Shown one piece after another: positions 11,388 to 23,734 of a stretch of 64,000 bases of DNA. The notes below the pieces were generated by a model, which was given only the letters and a program-made list of their open reading frames with translations, made no database searches and was not told where the DNA came from. Origin of the DNA: Carallia brachiata. Its lineage: Eukaryota > Streptophyta > Magnoliopsida > Malpighiales > Rhizophoraceae. The DNA lies in the NCBI GenBank assembly GCA_021464245.1, contig JADCRB010000026.1, positions 4,563,769-4,627,768 of the forward strand. Reading direction: 5' to 3'. Both the position numbers and the translations under genes were made by a program. The stretch's first letter is position 1. Each line of letters begins with the position of its first letter.

Positions 11388-14379
11388 ATGCAAGCGCTGC
11401 TTCTGCCGGCGGTTCGCTCCGGCATCTGGACCGCCGCTACGGCGACGGATCTGGCAGCCCCACTCCTTCACCTCCGAAGGATGGGTCGCCAGCCAATATC
11501 TCCTCCAAATTCTCTCTCATCGTCACACATAGCAAAGCAATCTCTCTTCTTGTTCTCTTCTAGTCCATTTTCTTTTGATCCTCTGAAAAGCACAGAATCG
11601 AAACTCTCTTTTGCCAAAGCAAATGCTTCTTCTCCGAGCTCCGCCGCTTTCGCCCCCCCAAACGACGACGCCGACAGAGCCAAACTCGCACAGGTCCCCC
11701 CCTCTCTCTCTCTCTCTCTCCCCCTTTCTTGCATATGCACATGAAAACACTCAAAATTCTTGAGCTTTTTACAAGGAAAGTGAAGCATTTGTCTTAGTTA
11801 GGTGAAATTTATGTGACCCATTTCAGGAATTGAATTGGTGATTAAAAAGGAAGTAGCTTTTCTACATAAGATTTTCAATTCCATTGCCTTTTAGCTTTTT
11901 ATTCTCTAATTGCTCCGTTTGGTTACTGAAGAATTTGTGGGTAATGGGGAAAAAAGTTTAAAGAATATGAAAGTTTATTGTTTTACTGATGTGCAGGTAG
12001 CTAGGAGATTGGAGAATACATCGAGGTATTTCAAGAGGTTGGGTAGTTTTGGGTTTTGGGGGCAGTTGATATGTACGGTGGTGGCAGCTGTTATTCTTTC
12101 GTTTTCGGTGGTTGTCACGGGGAGGATCTCCTCACCCCCTACTTTTTATGCTACCGCTGGTGGTATAGCAGCTGCTTTCATTTCGGTGTTCTGGTCATTT
12201 GGGTATATTCGGCTCTCTGAAAAATTGCGGAAAACTGCTAACGAGCCTTCCAAGGTATTGTAGTTTTGAATGCTTCTTTATGATTTGGTGCAGTTTGGCA
12301 TGAAAACATTGTGTATTGCAAAATGGAGTTTATTTTACATTATCCATTTTGATTGCGGGGAAAAAAGTTAGAGATGACACGAGGGATTTGGTTAAATCTC
12401 TCTTTTGTGATAACACCAGTTAGTATAACCTGAGTTCAATGAAGCAGATTCATCCAAATGGGAGTTTGGGGGGGCTTGTTTTGGTAGTGAGTGGTGCAAT
12501 GATGTTCAGAGAAGGGCATGATAAATCTGTACTATAGGTCTTCTTTTGTTTGCATATTCTTCTATGCTTGGAAGATCTGATTATTTAAGTATATAGTGAA
12601 TTAATGGGGATATGGAGCCATGGAGAATGTGGAGCTCATGGTTTTTTTTTTTTTTTTCTTTCTTTTTTATCTATCTGAATTATCTTCAATCACTATCTAG
12701 TGGAAAAATGTCAACAAGCTCTTCAGATTTAGAATGTAAGTGAGATTTCTCAAAACCAGTTGATCTAGTCTATTATGGATAAGTCTTCCATCATTTTGGA
12801 ACAATATGCTGGTTTTATTAATCCAGAGGAATACAGTGTGTATTAAGATTTTTTTTTCTGATGTTTTGTATTCATACTGCTTTTTCATGTAACCATTTCC
12901 TAATTATCTCTTTCATTTGTGCAATGAGCTGATGGTTTCCTTATTATGAGTAGCAATTTCTCAAGTGTAGAAAATTCAATGATGAAGCAATTCCATCGTA
13001 ATGTTTCAGGTGCATTGATTCTTTTGTTTTTTAATACTCAAATATCAGTGCCTCCTCTCCCCCCCCCCCCCCCCCACCCCCACCCCGAAAAAAAAAACCT
13101 CCCTCTAAAAAGGAAGGCAGTGCTTACCACAAGGACACTTGCAAATTGCGGCCTTACCTAACATATATATGAAGTGAATCTGTAATGACTAACTTTTTGT
13201 GCTTTACTTTCCAACCTTAGGCTGTTAGAATTTACAAACAATGATTTGGTGGTTGTTGATGCACAGGATATATTATGTTGATAAAATTTCCTTAGTGCTT
13301 ACCGTTCTCATGTTCTTGTGATTTTAGGCACCTCCACGTGCTGATGTTGTGAAAGGCTTGAAAAATGGCATAGTGTTGAATCTGTTGGGAATGGGTGCTA
13401 CAATTCTTGGTATGCAAGCCACAGTGGGGTTGTTAGTTGCAAAGGCTTTAACTTCCACTGCAAATCCATATTATCAAGGAATTTCCCCTGGATACAGTCC
13501 GGTCCTTGCATTGGATGTATTCTTGGTGCAGGTAGTCATTTAGATTTACATATAGCATTCTGATTTTTAAAGTCCTACTCATGGGGGTACTTGCATGCAG
13601 AAACATTGGTTTGGTATTGTTCTAGATGTTAGCTCTGTCAGTTTTAATGTTGTTCTTTTTTTAAAAAAAAAAAAAATTTCACCATTCAGCCTAAATATAG
13701 GTAAACTAATGATGATTTTCCCATGGTGTATGAGTCTCGTGCATTGAGAATGGGACACCCTTGTTTATAAGGACAATTGTAACATATTGGTTTTTGAGGG
13801 TACTGTTGTAAGGGAAAAAAAAAGGTAGATCACTAGATCAGACAAATAGTTTCAGGGATCTGTATTTACAGGCAAACGTAATGTCAAGCAATGATCAATT
13901 TTAGTGCAAGTTCTTGATGGTTTGTGTTAATAGGAAAACTTTCTATTCGAGACGAGACATTGAGAAAGAACATTTAGACTAGTGTCATATGGTTTTAGCT
14001 GATGTAAGAGAGTGGCTGGACTCTGAAAAGGGAAATTAAAAGGCTTGTTAATGGTAAATTATCAAAATTTTAATTGTCAAAAATGAAAAGGATAATGAAA
14101 TTGTCAAAAAGGAAATGTTGGCTTTTACGTGTATTCCTGGACCTTACATGTGATTTTTTCCCTATAGTCGTATGTAATTTCAAGACCAGTAACTTTAAGC
14201 AGGGAAAGCCGTTTAGTAGCAGACATGTATCATTCATATAATGGCAATTATATTGTGCTCTACAGGCATCAGCAAACACTATACTCTCTCACTTCCTGGG
14301 ACTTGTTTCCTCCTTGGAGCTGTTGCGTTCAGTGACATTGCCACCTTCAGAAAGCGGTCCAGTCCCTAAGGTCGCATAA
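11388..14379 (+). CDS. TIC21: Protein TIC21 / PIC1, chloroplast inner envelope (four exons)
   Basis: The model is join(11388..11693,11997..12254,13328..13531,14266..14379), 293 residues. All introns are phase 0 and GT-AG. The N-terminal ~95 residues are Ser/Ala/Pro-rich and lack acidic residues until a PPNDDADRAKLAQ stretch, as expected of a chloroplast transit peptide. The mature part begins VARRLENTSRYFKRLG and has four hydrophobic segments (FWGQLICTVVAAVILSFSVVV; FYATAGGIAAAFISVFWSFGY; IVLNLLGMGATILGMQATVG; a short one near LALDVFLVQASANTILSHFLG). The conserved C-terminus is VPKVA. From the family, it is an inner-envelope protein described both as part of the TIC1 import complex and as an iron permease (PIC1/CIA5). 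The chosen ATG begins MQALLLP, as in the Arabidopsis protein I recall. The model appears intact. Confidence 0.95.
11694..11996 (+). other. TIC21 intron 1 with CT microsatellite at the donor
   Basis: The donor is CAG|GTCCCC, a non-consensus +3 to +6, followed at once by a C-run and (CT)n at about 11694-11724. The acceptor is GTGCAG at 11991-11996. Introns 2 (12255-13327) and 3 (13532-14265) are longer. Intron 2 carries a poly-C/poly-A stretch at about 13060-13100. Confidence 0.8.
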
Positions 14380-16595
14380 ACTCTGCCCTCCGTCTTTGTA
14401 GTCAGATGATGGCATGATTTTGTAGCCGTATATTGTTGAGGGTCGGAATGTGACATTCCAGTGTAAAAGTATGATAAATTCCAAAGAGCGCTCATTTCCA
14501 GTCTTACCCTATTATCAGTGATGAGATTTATTTGTTACAAGTACCTGAACGTCTGCTGAAGGGAATTGCCAATTTATTTGTGTGATCAATTGGGCAATGA
14601 ATACTTCACATAGTGTGTTGGTTCGTCACGAAGACACTTGCCCTCGATTTGCATCAATCTGACGTGCACGAAAGCAGTTTGAAAGTGCAATACTTCCATT
14701 TGATCTGATTCGAGCTACAATTACAACCCACGCAAATAATATAGGTTATTACTTTGCACAGAAAATGCACATTAAGACAGCTTGCCTATTTGATGGCTCC
14801 AATTCTCGCATTTCCTAATTTACATCTACTCTAGTAGTTTAAAGTAACTGGGAATTACCGAAATCAACAACTCAACAGAGGTTCAAAGCTCTGTTGCATT
14901 TGACTTGTGAAGCTACAAATTCAGTTTGAGATCATAGGTGGGGTGATTGACACATCTAAGATTTACAACCATCGTTCCTTCAAGGTCTGATGTATAACAA
15001 GCAACAGGTCAGCATAGACGAAGTTGTGTCATGGAAACTAGAGCATCGCCGAAGTCGTATAATGTCTCCGCATGTATGTGCTCCAGACGTTTAACAACTC
15101 AATTTTAGCCGAAAGCATTTAATTCAGGCCCCCAAAAATTACAGTACGTAGATTGGAAAATTAGTCATTTTGGCCATGTAGTATTCACAAAAGCTATGTT
15201 ATGAATATGATATTAGGTTAAAGATAAGCTTGGGCAACCTAATTTAACATAAAGCGAAAATTAGCTGAAGCATCTTGATTCGCACGACAAGCACAAACCA
15301 ATTGAAAGTTTACCCCCAAAAAAATACATTTTTTTTTTACAAATTTTCACCAAAATCTAGTCTGTAAACTCCACTATTTGGGGACTTTCATCCCATGAAA
15401 ATTAGATAAGTCAAGTGCAATCACAAGAACTAACAAAATTGCAAGTACATCGCCAAACGATGGCAAATATGGAGGAAAAAACACTGATAGTGGAATATTC
15501 TCCATAATGCAGGAGCTAGTAAGGTCAGTCCTTTCCCAAAGGAGCTCGTATCAGTAACTGAATACTACCACTGGAACACCAGGCAACAGGAAATCCTAAC
15601 AGCTCTGTATTTTGAAAATTCAAACTCCAAGCTACTGTCCACGTTTCCAAGCTTACTGGGAGCCCTGCAATTAAAGGCTTATTATATGCTTCAATAATCA
15701 AAAGGCAGGATAATTATTTTCAAGAAAAAGAATAAGCACACACAAACAACCACGAGGAAGAGAGAGGGAGGGGGAAGCACGAAAGGAAAAAAGCAGCAAG
15801 AGGGCCATTCAAGACAGTAGGTAAAGCCACATAATTGACATGTCCATGCAAGTTTGTTCCAGCGAAGAAGAACAAACAAATCAAATCACCATAATTTCTC
15901 CATCAACATTTCCGATTCAAGGTAATTCATTTGGTAAAAGAACAACAAAAAAGCATCCCAACTCATGAGGCTCCCACACTGTGGGATTTGGAGAATGATC
16001 AAATTTATGCAGCGTTGCCCTTGTTCTCACAAAGAGACTATTATCGCCACTCGAACATGTAACCTCTAGGTCACAATAAAGTAACCTAATTATTACACTA
16101 AAGCTCGTTCTTTCATGTGGTAAAAGAACAATGGAACAAAAAGAAAACTCGGAAGAAGGAATTGAAATTTCAAGTCAATACCAAAAGTGGAAGGTATCAG
16201 GAGTGGAAAAAGCTATTGATGCATTTAGGATTGCAGCAATGGTACACTACAAGGACATCCATAATACAATCCTTATTAAAATGTACATTTATAATGGAAA
16301 AGAGAAATGACTGCCTGTTTCACTAGATGGCATAGTTGAGACTTGTGAAAGCCTTCTGTTCAGTGTTCAGAAGCCTCTGCTACAATGACAACCCACATTT
16401 CATTAATCACCCTATTAAGATAAAGACATGAGTGAGCATAAGGCTTTCACAACTCACAACTATGCCATCTATATGATATCTAGAGCCATCCCAAGGTTCA
16501 TGGAACAACAACTCGAGGACCAACTGGCCTACCATATCCAAACAAACAAGTATCCATCATTGATATTTGACATGAAAAAATTTCCAGAGACCGAC
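14380..16595. other. Convergent intergenic region between TIC21 and RTNLB
   Basis: The region holds the 3' flank of TIC21 (+) and the 3' flank of the reticulon gene (-), which end tail to tail. No protein gene is recognised. A strong hairpin lies at 16325-16471, listed separately. The remainder shows only short open frames and a purine tract at about 15755-15800. Confidence 0.5.
16325..16471. repeat. ~40-bp inverted repeat, pre-miRNA-like hairpin
   Basis: Left arm 16325-16365 (starts AGATGGCATAGTTG, contains TTGTGAAAGCCTT) pairs with right arm 16430-16471 (contains AAGGCTTTCACAA, ends CAACTATGCCATCTA). About 34 of 40 positions pair, around a loop of about 65 nt. The size and few-mismatch stem resemble a plant MIRNA foldback or a tiny MITE. 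It lies 120 bp beyond the reticulon stop codon, probably in its 3' UTR. I recognise no known mature miRNA in either arm, so it is listed as a structural repeat. Confidence 0.6.
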
Positions 16596-17639
16596 CTACT
16601 GAATCTTCTTTTCCTTGTTTGATGGACGTGGAATCCTCTTCAGAAGGCTATCATCTATTTTTCTATACTGTGTTTGGATGATCTTACGTGTCACAGACAG
16701 CTTTTCATCAACGTGGTGCTGGTATTTGTCATACACCACGGGGACGGAAAGACTAAGGAGAACACCTGCAGCAGATACAAAGGACATTGACATTTAGCAA
16801 GCCCTAAGACAATGCACATTGAGAAAAAGATTAACTGCCAGTAAAAGAAAACTCACCAATGTAGACAAGAGTGAGGAAGTTGAAGAGACTGCCAACAATA
16901 GACACCACCCACAACACCAAAGCAACCTGCAGAACCACGCCGCAAAAAGAAAATGATCAACTAGCAGAAATATTCATGTTCTATATGCAATTATTATTAC
17001 TAAAGAAACAAGACTTTCCAACCTGAACAAAAAGCTTGAAATTTCTACCAATGGTAATTTCACGAGCAATCGACAGTGCCCGATTGACGTACACTTGAAT
17101 CACAGCAGCAGCCTTAGTGACAGTCTCCTCCGATATTTCCAAATTCGGAATCGGTGGCAATGGCCTAAATCATCACATTAATCAAACTTTCAATTTGTTT
17201 CCTTACAGAAATCAAGAAAAACACACAAAAAAAAGAGGACAAATACCTATTGAGAAGGGAAGCAGATTTGGCCCAGAAGAAGAGAATAAGGACGAGAAGA
17301 AACAAAACGTTGGCCACAAATGACAAGAGATTGTAACCCGCTCGCTCGAACAGCAGCCACAAGGCCGTCGCTGAAACTAGCACTATCACACTCCCAATCC
17401 ATCTTCTCCACAATAGCAAATCAGCCACTAACGTATATTAAGAAAATATATAAATAATTCATCAAATCATATCAAATCCAATCCAATCCAATCCAATCTC
17501 ATTAAACCTCGATACAATCGCGTTTAAAAAATCAGATCTACCGGAAATCGAGAGAGAGAGAGAGAGAGAGGAAGAGACCTGAGCCGCCGCCGAAAGCTTG
17601 GTGAACGGAGATGCGACGAGGAGGAACGGAATCTCCCAT
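16596..17639 (-). CDS. Reticulon-like protein RTNLB9/10/11 type (five exons)
   Basis: The model is complement(join(16596..16765,16857..16926,17023..17164,17247..17427,17579..17639)), 207 residues. Exon lengths 61, 181, 142, 70 and 170 sum to 624 nt with consistent phases. The protein starts [20 protein letters not shown] and joins into [10 protein letters not shown], the conserved entry of plant reticulon domains. Two long hydrophobic hairpins follow (about 30-80 and 125-165), separated by a hydrophilic loop that starts with a PLPPIP motif. The C-terminus is short, basic and ends KEKKIQ. Family role: shaping ER tubules by wedge insertion. The short N-terminus places it in the RTNLB9-11 group, and it most resembles Arabidopsis RTNLB10/11 from memory. 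Beginning at the internal Met of MADLLLW would lose the conserved GGGSV join, so the upstream exon is preferred. Confidence 0.93.
17550..17571 (+). repeat. (GA)n microsatellite in reticulon intron 1
   Basis: About eleven GA units lie just inside the 5' end of the first intron (17428-17578) of the minus-strand reticulon gene. On the transcribed strand this is a CT run directly after the donor, similar to the CT runs beside the TIC21 and UNC-50 donors. Confidence 0.85.
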
Positions 17640-19204
17640 TTTTGCCGATTTACAGAAAAAGTGGAAGATAAATGGAGGGAGAAAAAAAACAAAGAAACAA
17701 AAAAAAAAAAAAAAGGAAAAACGAAACGGCGAAGGCTTAGAAGATCAAGAAGACGAGAAAGGAGGAATGACGCGAGACTATGCTAAATACGAGAAATTTC
17801 GTTCTTTTTTGTAGTTTGGACCGGTGGAACGGGAAATGACCGTCGGGGAAAAGAGGACCGGGAGCAGTTGGTTTTGGGCTGGGCCTCCCTGGGCTCATCT
17901 CGCACAACTAATTAAATAGAAGCGAGATGGACGAGAAGGCCCAAAAACAAAAATAATAAAAGGAGCGAGACAGAGGGAGGCCCAGATCGCACCATTCCTG
18001 CGACAGATTTGACCTAACAAGACTGATGTTATTTTATGTTATATACGTGGTATTGTAAATTTTTTTTTTTTTTTATGAAAATGTAAATCAGCTTTAATGC
18101 ATAACATAATATCATTTTCATTAACCACCTAAGGTAGCAACTTAGCTATAAGTCGGCTTGGTTTTATACATGTGATATATCAAATCTATCACACAACATA
18201 AATAGAAAGTTCTTCTTTCACTTAGTTCTTATATGCTGAAGATTATTAAATTGTGTGAATATATAATTTTTCATAATAGTGATATTAATATCAAGATATA
18301 AAATTCTATTTATGATTTGATACATTATCTATTATATTGCTAAATAATTAATATTATAAATGTTTAGAATTGTGCAACTTTTAAATCTTTCTCCAAATGA
18401 TATTAATAAATCTAAACTTGACTTTCTTTCTTTCACAATACTAACAAAGTTTTTTTTTTTTATAAAATCTACTAGGAAGTCTATTGGACCATAAATTACA
18501 ATTAAAATGATTTCTCTATTTCTATAAAACCTCATCCCCGTTTTGAAATTAAAATTGATACTTCAAAAATAAAAACAAATTTTGAAGTGCTGGTGTGTCC
18601 TTTCCAGGGAACAACATTATTTCATTATGTACAAATATTTATGAAATTGAATTTGTGTGGATAAGACCGTAATAAATAATTAATCATATGATAACAAACA
18701 ACAAATAGTCATCACTTCTGTTGAACCAATTTACCTCACCTCTAACTTTTTGATTTTATTACAAAAGCATGATCTACTTGATGTACTGTCATATTGCTGA
18801 ATGCGTATTTATAATATTTTCTTTAATTATGGTCAAATATCAAAAATTAAAAATATACAACTAACGTTTGCTATAGTATATAATATACATGAACTTGTGT
18901 TTAAAAAGGGGTCCAATTTAATATAACTTTTCTAAATTGGAAATAATCCTTAAAGAGATACGCAACAATTAAACACTTGCATGGCAGTTATACAGCTGTC
19001 AAATCTTTAACTGGTAACTGCAGTTATGAGTGCTATCCTTCAACCTAACACTCTCTATATAATCCCCTTCTCTCCATCTGATTTTCTTGCACCTGACTCT
19101 TGGTTTTTTCCTCTCTCTTTCTCTCTGTTTACCGACATTATTAGTTCAGTTTCTAAATAATAGTCTTATTACATAGTCATACAAAAAGTTGTCCTGATTC
19201 GAAC
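17640..19204. other. Divergent promoter region between reticulon (-) and MYB (+)
   Basis: These 1.56 kb separate two divergently transcribed genes. The first ~400 bp, next to the reticulon gene, are GC-richer (5' UTR and promoter). The rest is AT-rich with no coding sequence. A TATA box and CT-rich leader for the MYB gene lie at its right end. Confidence 0.6.
19056..19063 (+). promoter_or_regulatory. TATA box of the MYB gene
   Basis: CTATATAAT lies about 145 bp upstream of the MYB start codon, in a CTCT-rich context. It is followed by a CT-rich probable 5' UTR (about 19108-19130). Spacing and sequence fit a plant TATA box. Confidence 0.65.
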
Positions 19205-19912
19205 ATGGCACGAGCGAAGGTACCATGGAGGCCTGAGGAGGACATGTTGTTGAGGAAGCTCGTGCAACAGCACGGCGCTTATAACTGGTCACTGATATCC
19301 CAATCAATATCGGGTCGATCCGGGAAATCGTGCCGTCTGCGGTGGTGCAATCAGCTGTCCCCGGTGGTGGAGCACCGGGCTTTCACGCAGGAAGAAGATG
19401 AGATTATAATTAAAGCTCACGCAGAGTATGGGAACAAGTGGACAACCATAGCTCGGCTCCTCAACGGCCGTACGGACAATGCGATCAAGAACCGCTGGAA
19501 CTCCAAGCTTAAGAGAAAATACTCTGCGATGATCGAAGAGCGAGAAGAAGAGCGGAAACCACCGGCGAAGAAGTCCCCAGTGACGGCGTCGAATCCCGAC
19601 AGTGCAACTCCGTCTGCGTCTGACGTCAGCGACGGAGGACGCTCGATGCTATCGTCGTCCTCGCAGAAACCGCCGCGATGGAAGGTGCCGTGTCAGCCCG
19701 TAAGGACGGTGCTCACATCGCCGTCATCTCTTGAATCACCTAGAACTGGTGCTCTGACCCGAAACGATGACGTTTCGACTGAACTCACACTGGCTACACC
19801 GTGCATCGGACCAAGAAAGTCACCGATGTACGATTCGGCTTCCGCTCAAAAGGGGCTGTCAATGCAACATGTCGCTGATGAAACGATGATCTTTGGACTG
19901 GAGTTTTGTTGA
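19205..19912 (+). CDS. R2R3-MYB transcription factor, subgroup 22-like, intronless
   Basis: This is a 235-residue single-exon protein. R2 spans about residues 5-55 with Trp at 8, 28 and 47. R3 spans about 58-108 with Phe60 replacing the first Trp, then Trp79 and Trp98. The signature [19 protein letters not shown] and lack of introns place it with the MYB44/70/73/77 subgroup (stress and auxin/ABA responses). An acidic and Ser/Thr-rich tail contains SASDVSD, like subgroup motif 22.1. It has several departures from that subgroup's near-invariant DNA-contact region: [10 protein letters not shown] for KGPWSPEED, and [11 protein letters not shown] for KNHWNSTLKRK. The tail is also short and has only LTLAT in place of the usual LxLxL repression motif. 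It is probably a diverged paralogue. The start is preceded by GAAC, with no earlier in-frame ATG. Confidence 0.92.
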   Translation: MARAKVPWRPEEDMLLRKLVQQHGAYNWSLISQSISGRSGKSCRLRWCNQLSPVVEHRAFTQEEDEIIIKAHAEYGNKWTTIARLLNGRTDNAIKNRWNSKLKRKYSAMIEEREEERKPPAKKSPVTASNPDSATPSASDVSDGGRSMLSSSSQKPPRWKVPCQPVRTVLTSPSSLESPRTGALTRNDDVSTELTLATPCIGPRKSPMYDSASAQKGLSMQHVADETMIFGLEFC

Positions 19913-20885
19913 GCGAAAAAGAATAAAAAATAAACGTGTAAATTTACGTATTACAACTGAATACTGTATTTGTAATAAAATAATTAATTATTATAATAAA
20001 ATTTAAATATATTTTTTAATTATTTTTTTGTTTGTAAAAATTAAGAAAATTATTACTAATTAGTGTCTAATTACAATGTATCGACTCATACATTTATATT
20101 TTTACGTATTTATGAAATCACCCCTTTTGTTGAGTATAATACAGGAGACGATTAGGAAAGAAGTGAGGGATTACGTGGCAATGATTAGTAAAGAAGGCAG
20201 GTTTATGTTTGGTGATAAAGCAAGCCGTTAAAAATGATAAAACCAAGCGCATCGGGGGTCAGCAAAATGGATTTAGTTGATCAACTGGGCTTGCTTATCC
20301 GCGTTACGGCAGGTTACATATTTTCAAATTATTGGTTTTGGGTTTGATATTTTCACAATTTATTCGTTCTTCACTCACTAAATGGCAATGAATTCTTTGG
20401 ATGTCTTTTTCACTTCTCTACAAATCATAGAAGGAGTTTTAAATTTGTGTAGTCTTGTATTATTATTATTATTGTTTATCATTATTACGTTCAACTAAAT
20501 TGTCCCCAAACTATCTGTCCAAAAATTGTCTCTAAACTAACCACAACTCGAAAAGAATTCCGATCCAAAAATCCTTGTTAATAGGAAGCAACACCAGAAG
20601 CCGGACGTAGAAACCAAAAAGAACCGAGCGGGTCCAAGAGAAAACGAGAGCCCACTAAGAGCCCATTATCAACATCTCTCCAAACAGGTCCATCCGTCCG
20701 GAGCCCAGAGAGAGAGTGGGAGACGGCGGAGGAGTCGGAGTCGTCGTCGTTTGTTTTTTGCCAATTTCGCCTGAGAAAAGCAAAAGAGGGGGCTGCGCTG
20801 TTAAAATTTCTCCACAGATCTCCAATCGACCACGACGCCGGAGGAGCCAAAAAAAAAAATATATATATCGCATCATTATTATTAT

Positions 20886-20921
<36 letters not shown>
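19913..20921. other. MYB 3' flank and UNC-50 promoter / 5' UTR
   Basis: AATAAA-like signals lie just after the MYB stop (about 19920-19935). The final ~340 bp are GC-richer and contain the probable UNC-50 leader, ending in a pure (GA)n run at 20888-20920 directly before the start codon. The long open frames on both strands at about 20580-21120 arise from this GA/CT repetition and lack homology. Confidence 0.6.
20888..20920 (+). repeat. (GA)n microsatellite at the UNC-50 start codon
   Basis: About 15 uninterrupted GA units end 2 bp before the ATG at 20922. GA/CT runs in 5' UTRs are common in plants and can bind GAGA-binding (BBR/BPC) proteins. Here the run sits unusually close to the start codon. 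Confidence 0.9.
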
Positions 20922-20922
<1 letters not shown>

Positions 20923-21455
20923 TGCTGCCAACGGCGTCGAAAGCGCGTGCATCCTCCTCCGCGTCTCCACCAAGTCTCCTCCTCGCTCAATATCTCCGAC
21001 GAATCATCAAGGTCCTCTCTCTCTCTGTGTTGCTCAGATCTGTTTCCGATTGGATCCAATAAAAGCATCTCTTTCTCTCTCTCTGTGGTGTAGTGGCGAC
21101 AAATGGATATAGAATACACATTCTGGCAAATGCTTCACCTATGCACCTCGCCCAAAGCTGTGTACGTTTCTTTTATACTTAATTGTTTCTGTATTGTATA
21201 TCTGTTGCTACGTATTAGTTAATTAGTGTTTTGCTCGTTCTATAGTTATGGCGGTGATTAATGTTATTGTTAACAATAACAAGAATTGTCAAGAATTAAG
21301 ACTTTTTTTTTTTTTTTTAACCTGATGTTACTTCTGATTAGGTGTGCAACGTCTAAGGAATCTATGTGGCAGGACTTCACTAATTTTCTGACTCAGGCAG
21401 TTTCTAACGAAGTTTCTATTCGTTTTGCATGTGCTCGAATTATGGTATCGTGCAG

Positions 21456-21481
21456 CTATCAGCACACTAAGTATCACAAGC
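21456..21481 (+). other. 26-nt micro-exon of UNC-50
   Basis: The exon CTATCAGCACACTAAG...C (26 nt) is flanked by GTGCAG and GTAAGT. It encodes YQHTKYHK with one base of the neighbouring codon on each side. It restores the family sequence exactly between exon 2 (ending SPKA-V) and exon 4 (QTKNQWA). Confidence 0.85.
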
Positions 21482-23525
21482 GTAAGTCCATTCCCCTGGA
21501 TGTTCTATTTTTCAGCCCTGTTAGTTGAGTTGAACATCGAGAAAATCCCGATGGGCCGTTTTTACCCATTGCATTTTGCAGTTATCTTTAGTTCATTGTC
21601 CCTTTGATTGTTAATTAGAACATTGCAGCGCTGATATTGCAAGGGTTGCACTAACACGGGAACACAGAATGATAATGTGCCAACAATAACTTGTTTTAGC
21701 TACATAGGCTAGAGTTGGATGTATTGCCAAGAACCTTCTCTATTGATTAACTTCCTAGCATTGCTGCTGTTTCATCTAGTCTGCATGGCAAGGAAATGTA
21801 AAATAAACTCGAGTTTTGATCCCAAGTTTCTCTCTCTCTCTCATCTTGTGGCTCGGTGGAGATTTAGTTTTGCACTTAAATTAATCTAAATTAATATCAG
21901 GTTGAAAATTTCACACAAACCAATTTGGTTTAGGTACATGGAGAAATTCCAAAACCGAGAGCTATGGATAAAATTTAGAAAAAATTTTAACTTGGTCTGA
22001 AAATTTGATTCTTGTCAGGTATTTAACAGTTGCTATAGTTTAAATGTGAGCACTGATTATTATAGACAGAGAAAGGGATCATATATGCTTTCAAGTTCCT
22101 GCAGTTATTGAGCTAGATTTTTGTTATTAGAATGTACCATTTTGCCTTTGATGCACCCATTGGAGATTTAGAACAATGCATTTTCCATGTATAATATGAA
22201 AAGTTGTTTATATACTTGGTCACAGAAACAAAGAATCAATGGGCACGCGAGGATCCTGCTTTTGTTGTAATCTGCAGCCTTCTTTTGGCAGTGGCAACTT
22301 CGGCTTATTGTGCTGCGTAAGTGAAGTCTGTTATTCCTATTGGTGCTTTAATACTCGTAATGATATGAAAATTGTGAGTTGTTGCGTTATCATTCAAATT
22401 CAACCAGTAAATTCCAGTTTCATTTTTTCCCGTCACTTGAGAAGCCCTTCTAGGAGCTCTTTTGTTGGGTTCTGTTTTTGACCTTATGAATATGATACTA
22501 TGAGGCAATGCTGAAATTTCAACAACTAGCTTTTTACAAGTTGGTTGCACATGCATAATGAAGCATCTCTGGATCTTGTCATGCAGCTTCTAAACCAAGC
22601 ACGGTTGTGGCACAACATTTGGATTTTGTCTAACTTATTTGCTGTCAAACTCTTCAGTTGCCATTCAGTTAGATCTTGAAGCATTGTCTGGAGACCAAAT
22701 CTTATTCTTCTTCCTCTGTTCTTTTTCTTCAGGTATGACCATAGTGCTGCACATGGAGCATCTGCCATTTTTTCCGTATTGCTTGTCCATTTCTTAATTA
22801 CTGGCATGGTTCTGGCTACATGTTGTTGGTAAGGTCTGCTATCCTGCACTACTATGGTATGTGTAGTGACATGTCCCAGTTAATTTTTATGGCATCTTTT
22901 ATGCAGCGGACTTTCACCTGCACTGCATGTGAGATTAACAGACATGAAGTGAAACAATGAAGTTGATTTGAAGTGTCTTAAACTAGTAGGATGAACTTAA
23001 AATCTATAAAACGGTTAAGGGCCAAATTATGCTTGTGCTAAAAGCCTTGTCCTTGGTAATTGCAATTATTTAAGGAAGATATGTATCAGCTGTACAACCC
23101 ATTAAAATCATTGATCTCTAGTAAGACAAGTTTCTTGATTCTCCTAAATGTTTACTCATAATGCTCTCTGCTTATACAGAAGTATTGTTTAGTAAACTGT
23201 GCAAGGCATCAACAGAGTTAGTGGTACACCTCCTTTTTTTTTTTGTTTTTTGATGTTGCTTTCTAGATTTCCCCCCCTTAAGAATTCATCAAAGTGAATA
23301 AGATTTTAGAGTTTCTCGTTTCTGACTTATGCTTTTCATACTACAGAGTCATTTATTTCTCTTCATGGTTGACATTTTCACTTCTTGAAATTGCTTCCTT
23401 CCCTGTGTAATTAATTCCTCCATGCATGTGTGACCTCATTTGTCTGTTCTGTGCAGGTTCGTGACCAATGCTTACCTTCGGGAGGAGGCTCCAAATAGTC
23501 ATGTGGTTGAGCAACGTGTTGAATG

Positions 23526-23734
23526 GCATGTCTAGAACCTTTTGCTTCCTGCTTTTGAGGAAATATGTATCTATAGATGGCATTTCTCCCATTTTCTCGC
23601 GTATATGCTTGTCACATGTGTCTTCAATGTTCATTTACTTTTATTTCTCTTATGTGAATAAGAGGTTCACTTTTCTAGTCATATTAGGATGTAAGTTTGT
23701 TTGCTTTGTCTTATTCCTTTTTGCCTTTTTGAAG
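23526..23734 (+). other. UNC-50 intron 6 with non-canonical GC donor
   Basis: Exon 6 ends ...GTTGAATG and the next bases are GCATGT. Only a GC donor here, with the AG at 23733-23734, gives the conserved join RVEW-LYAFDVHC in frame. The nearest GT (at 23530) would add four bases and break the frame. This is a GC-AG intron, a minor class that is spliced normally. Confidence 0.75.

Noticed and set aside
20578..21119. Open frames of 125-154 codons on both strands around the UNC-50 leader
   Set aside because: They owe their length to the GA/CT microsatellite and lie antisense to, or out of frame with, the conserved UNC-50 first exon.
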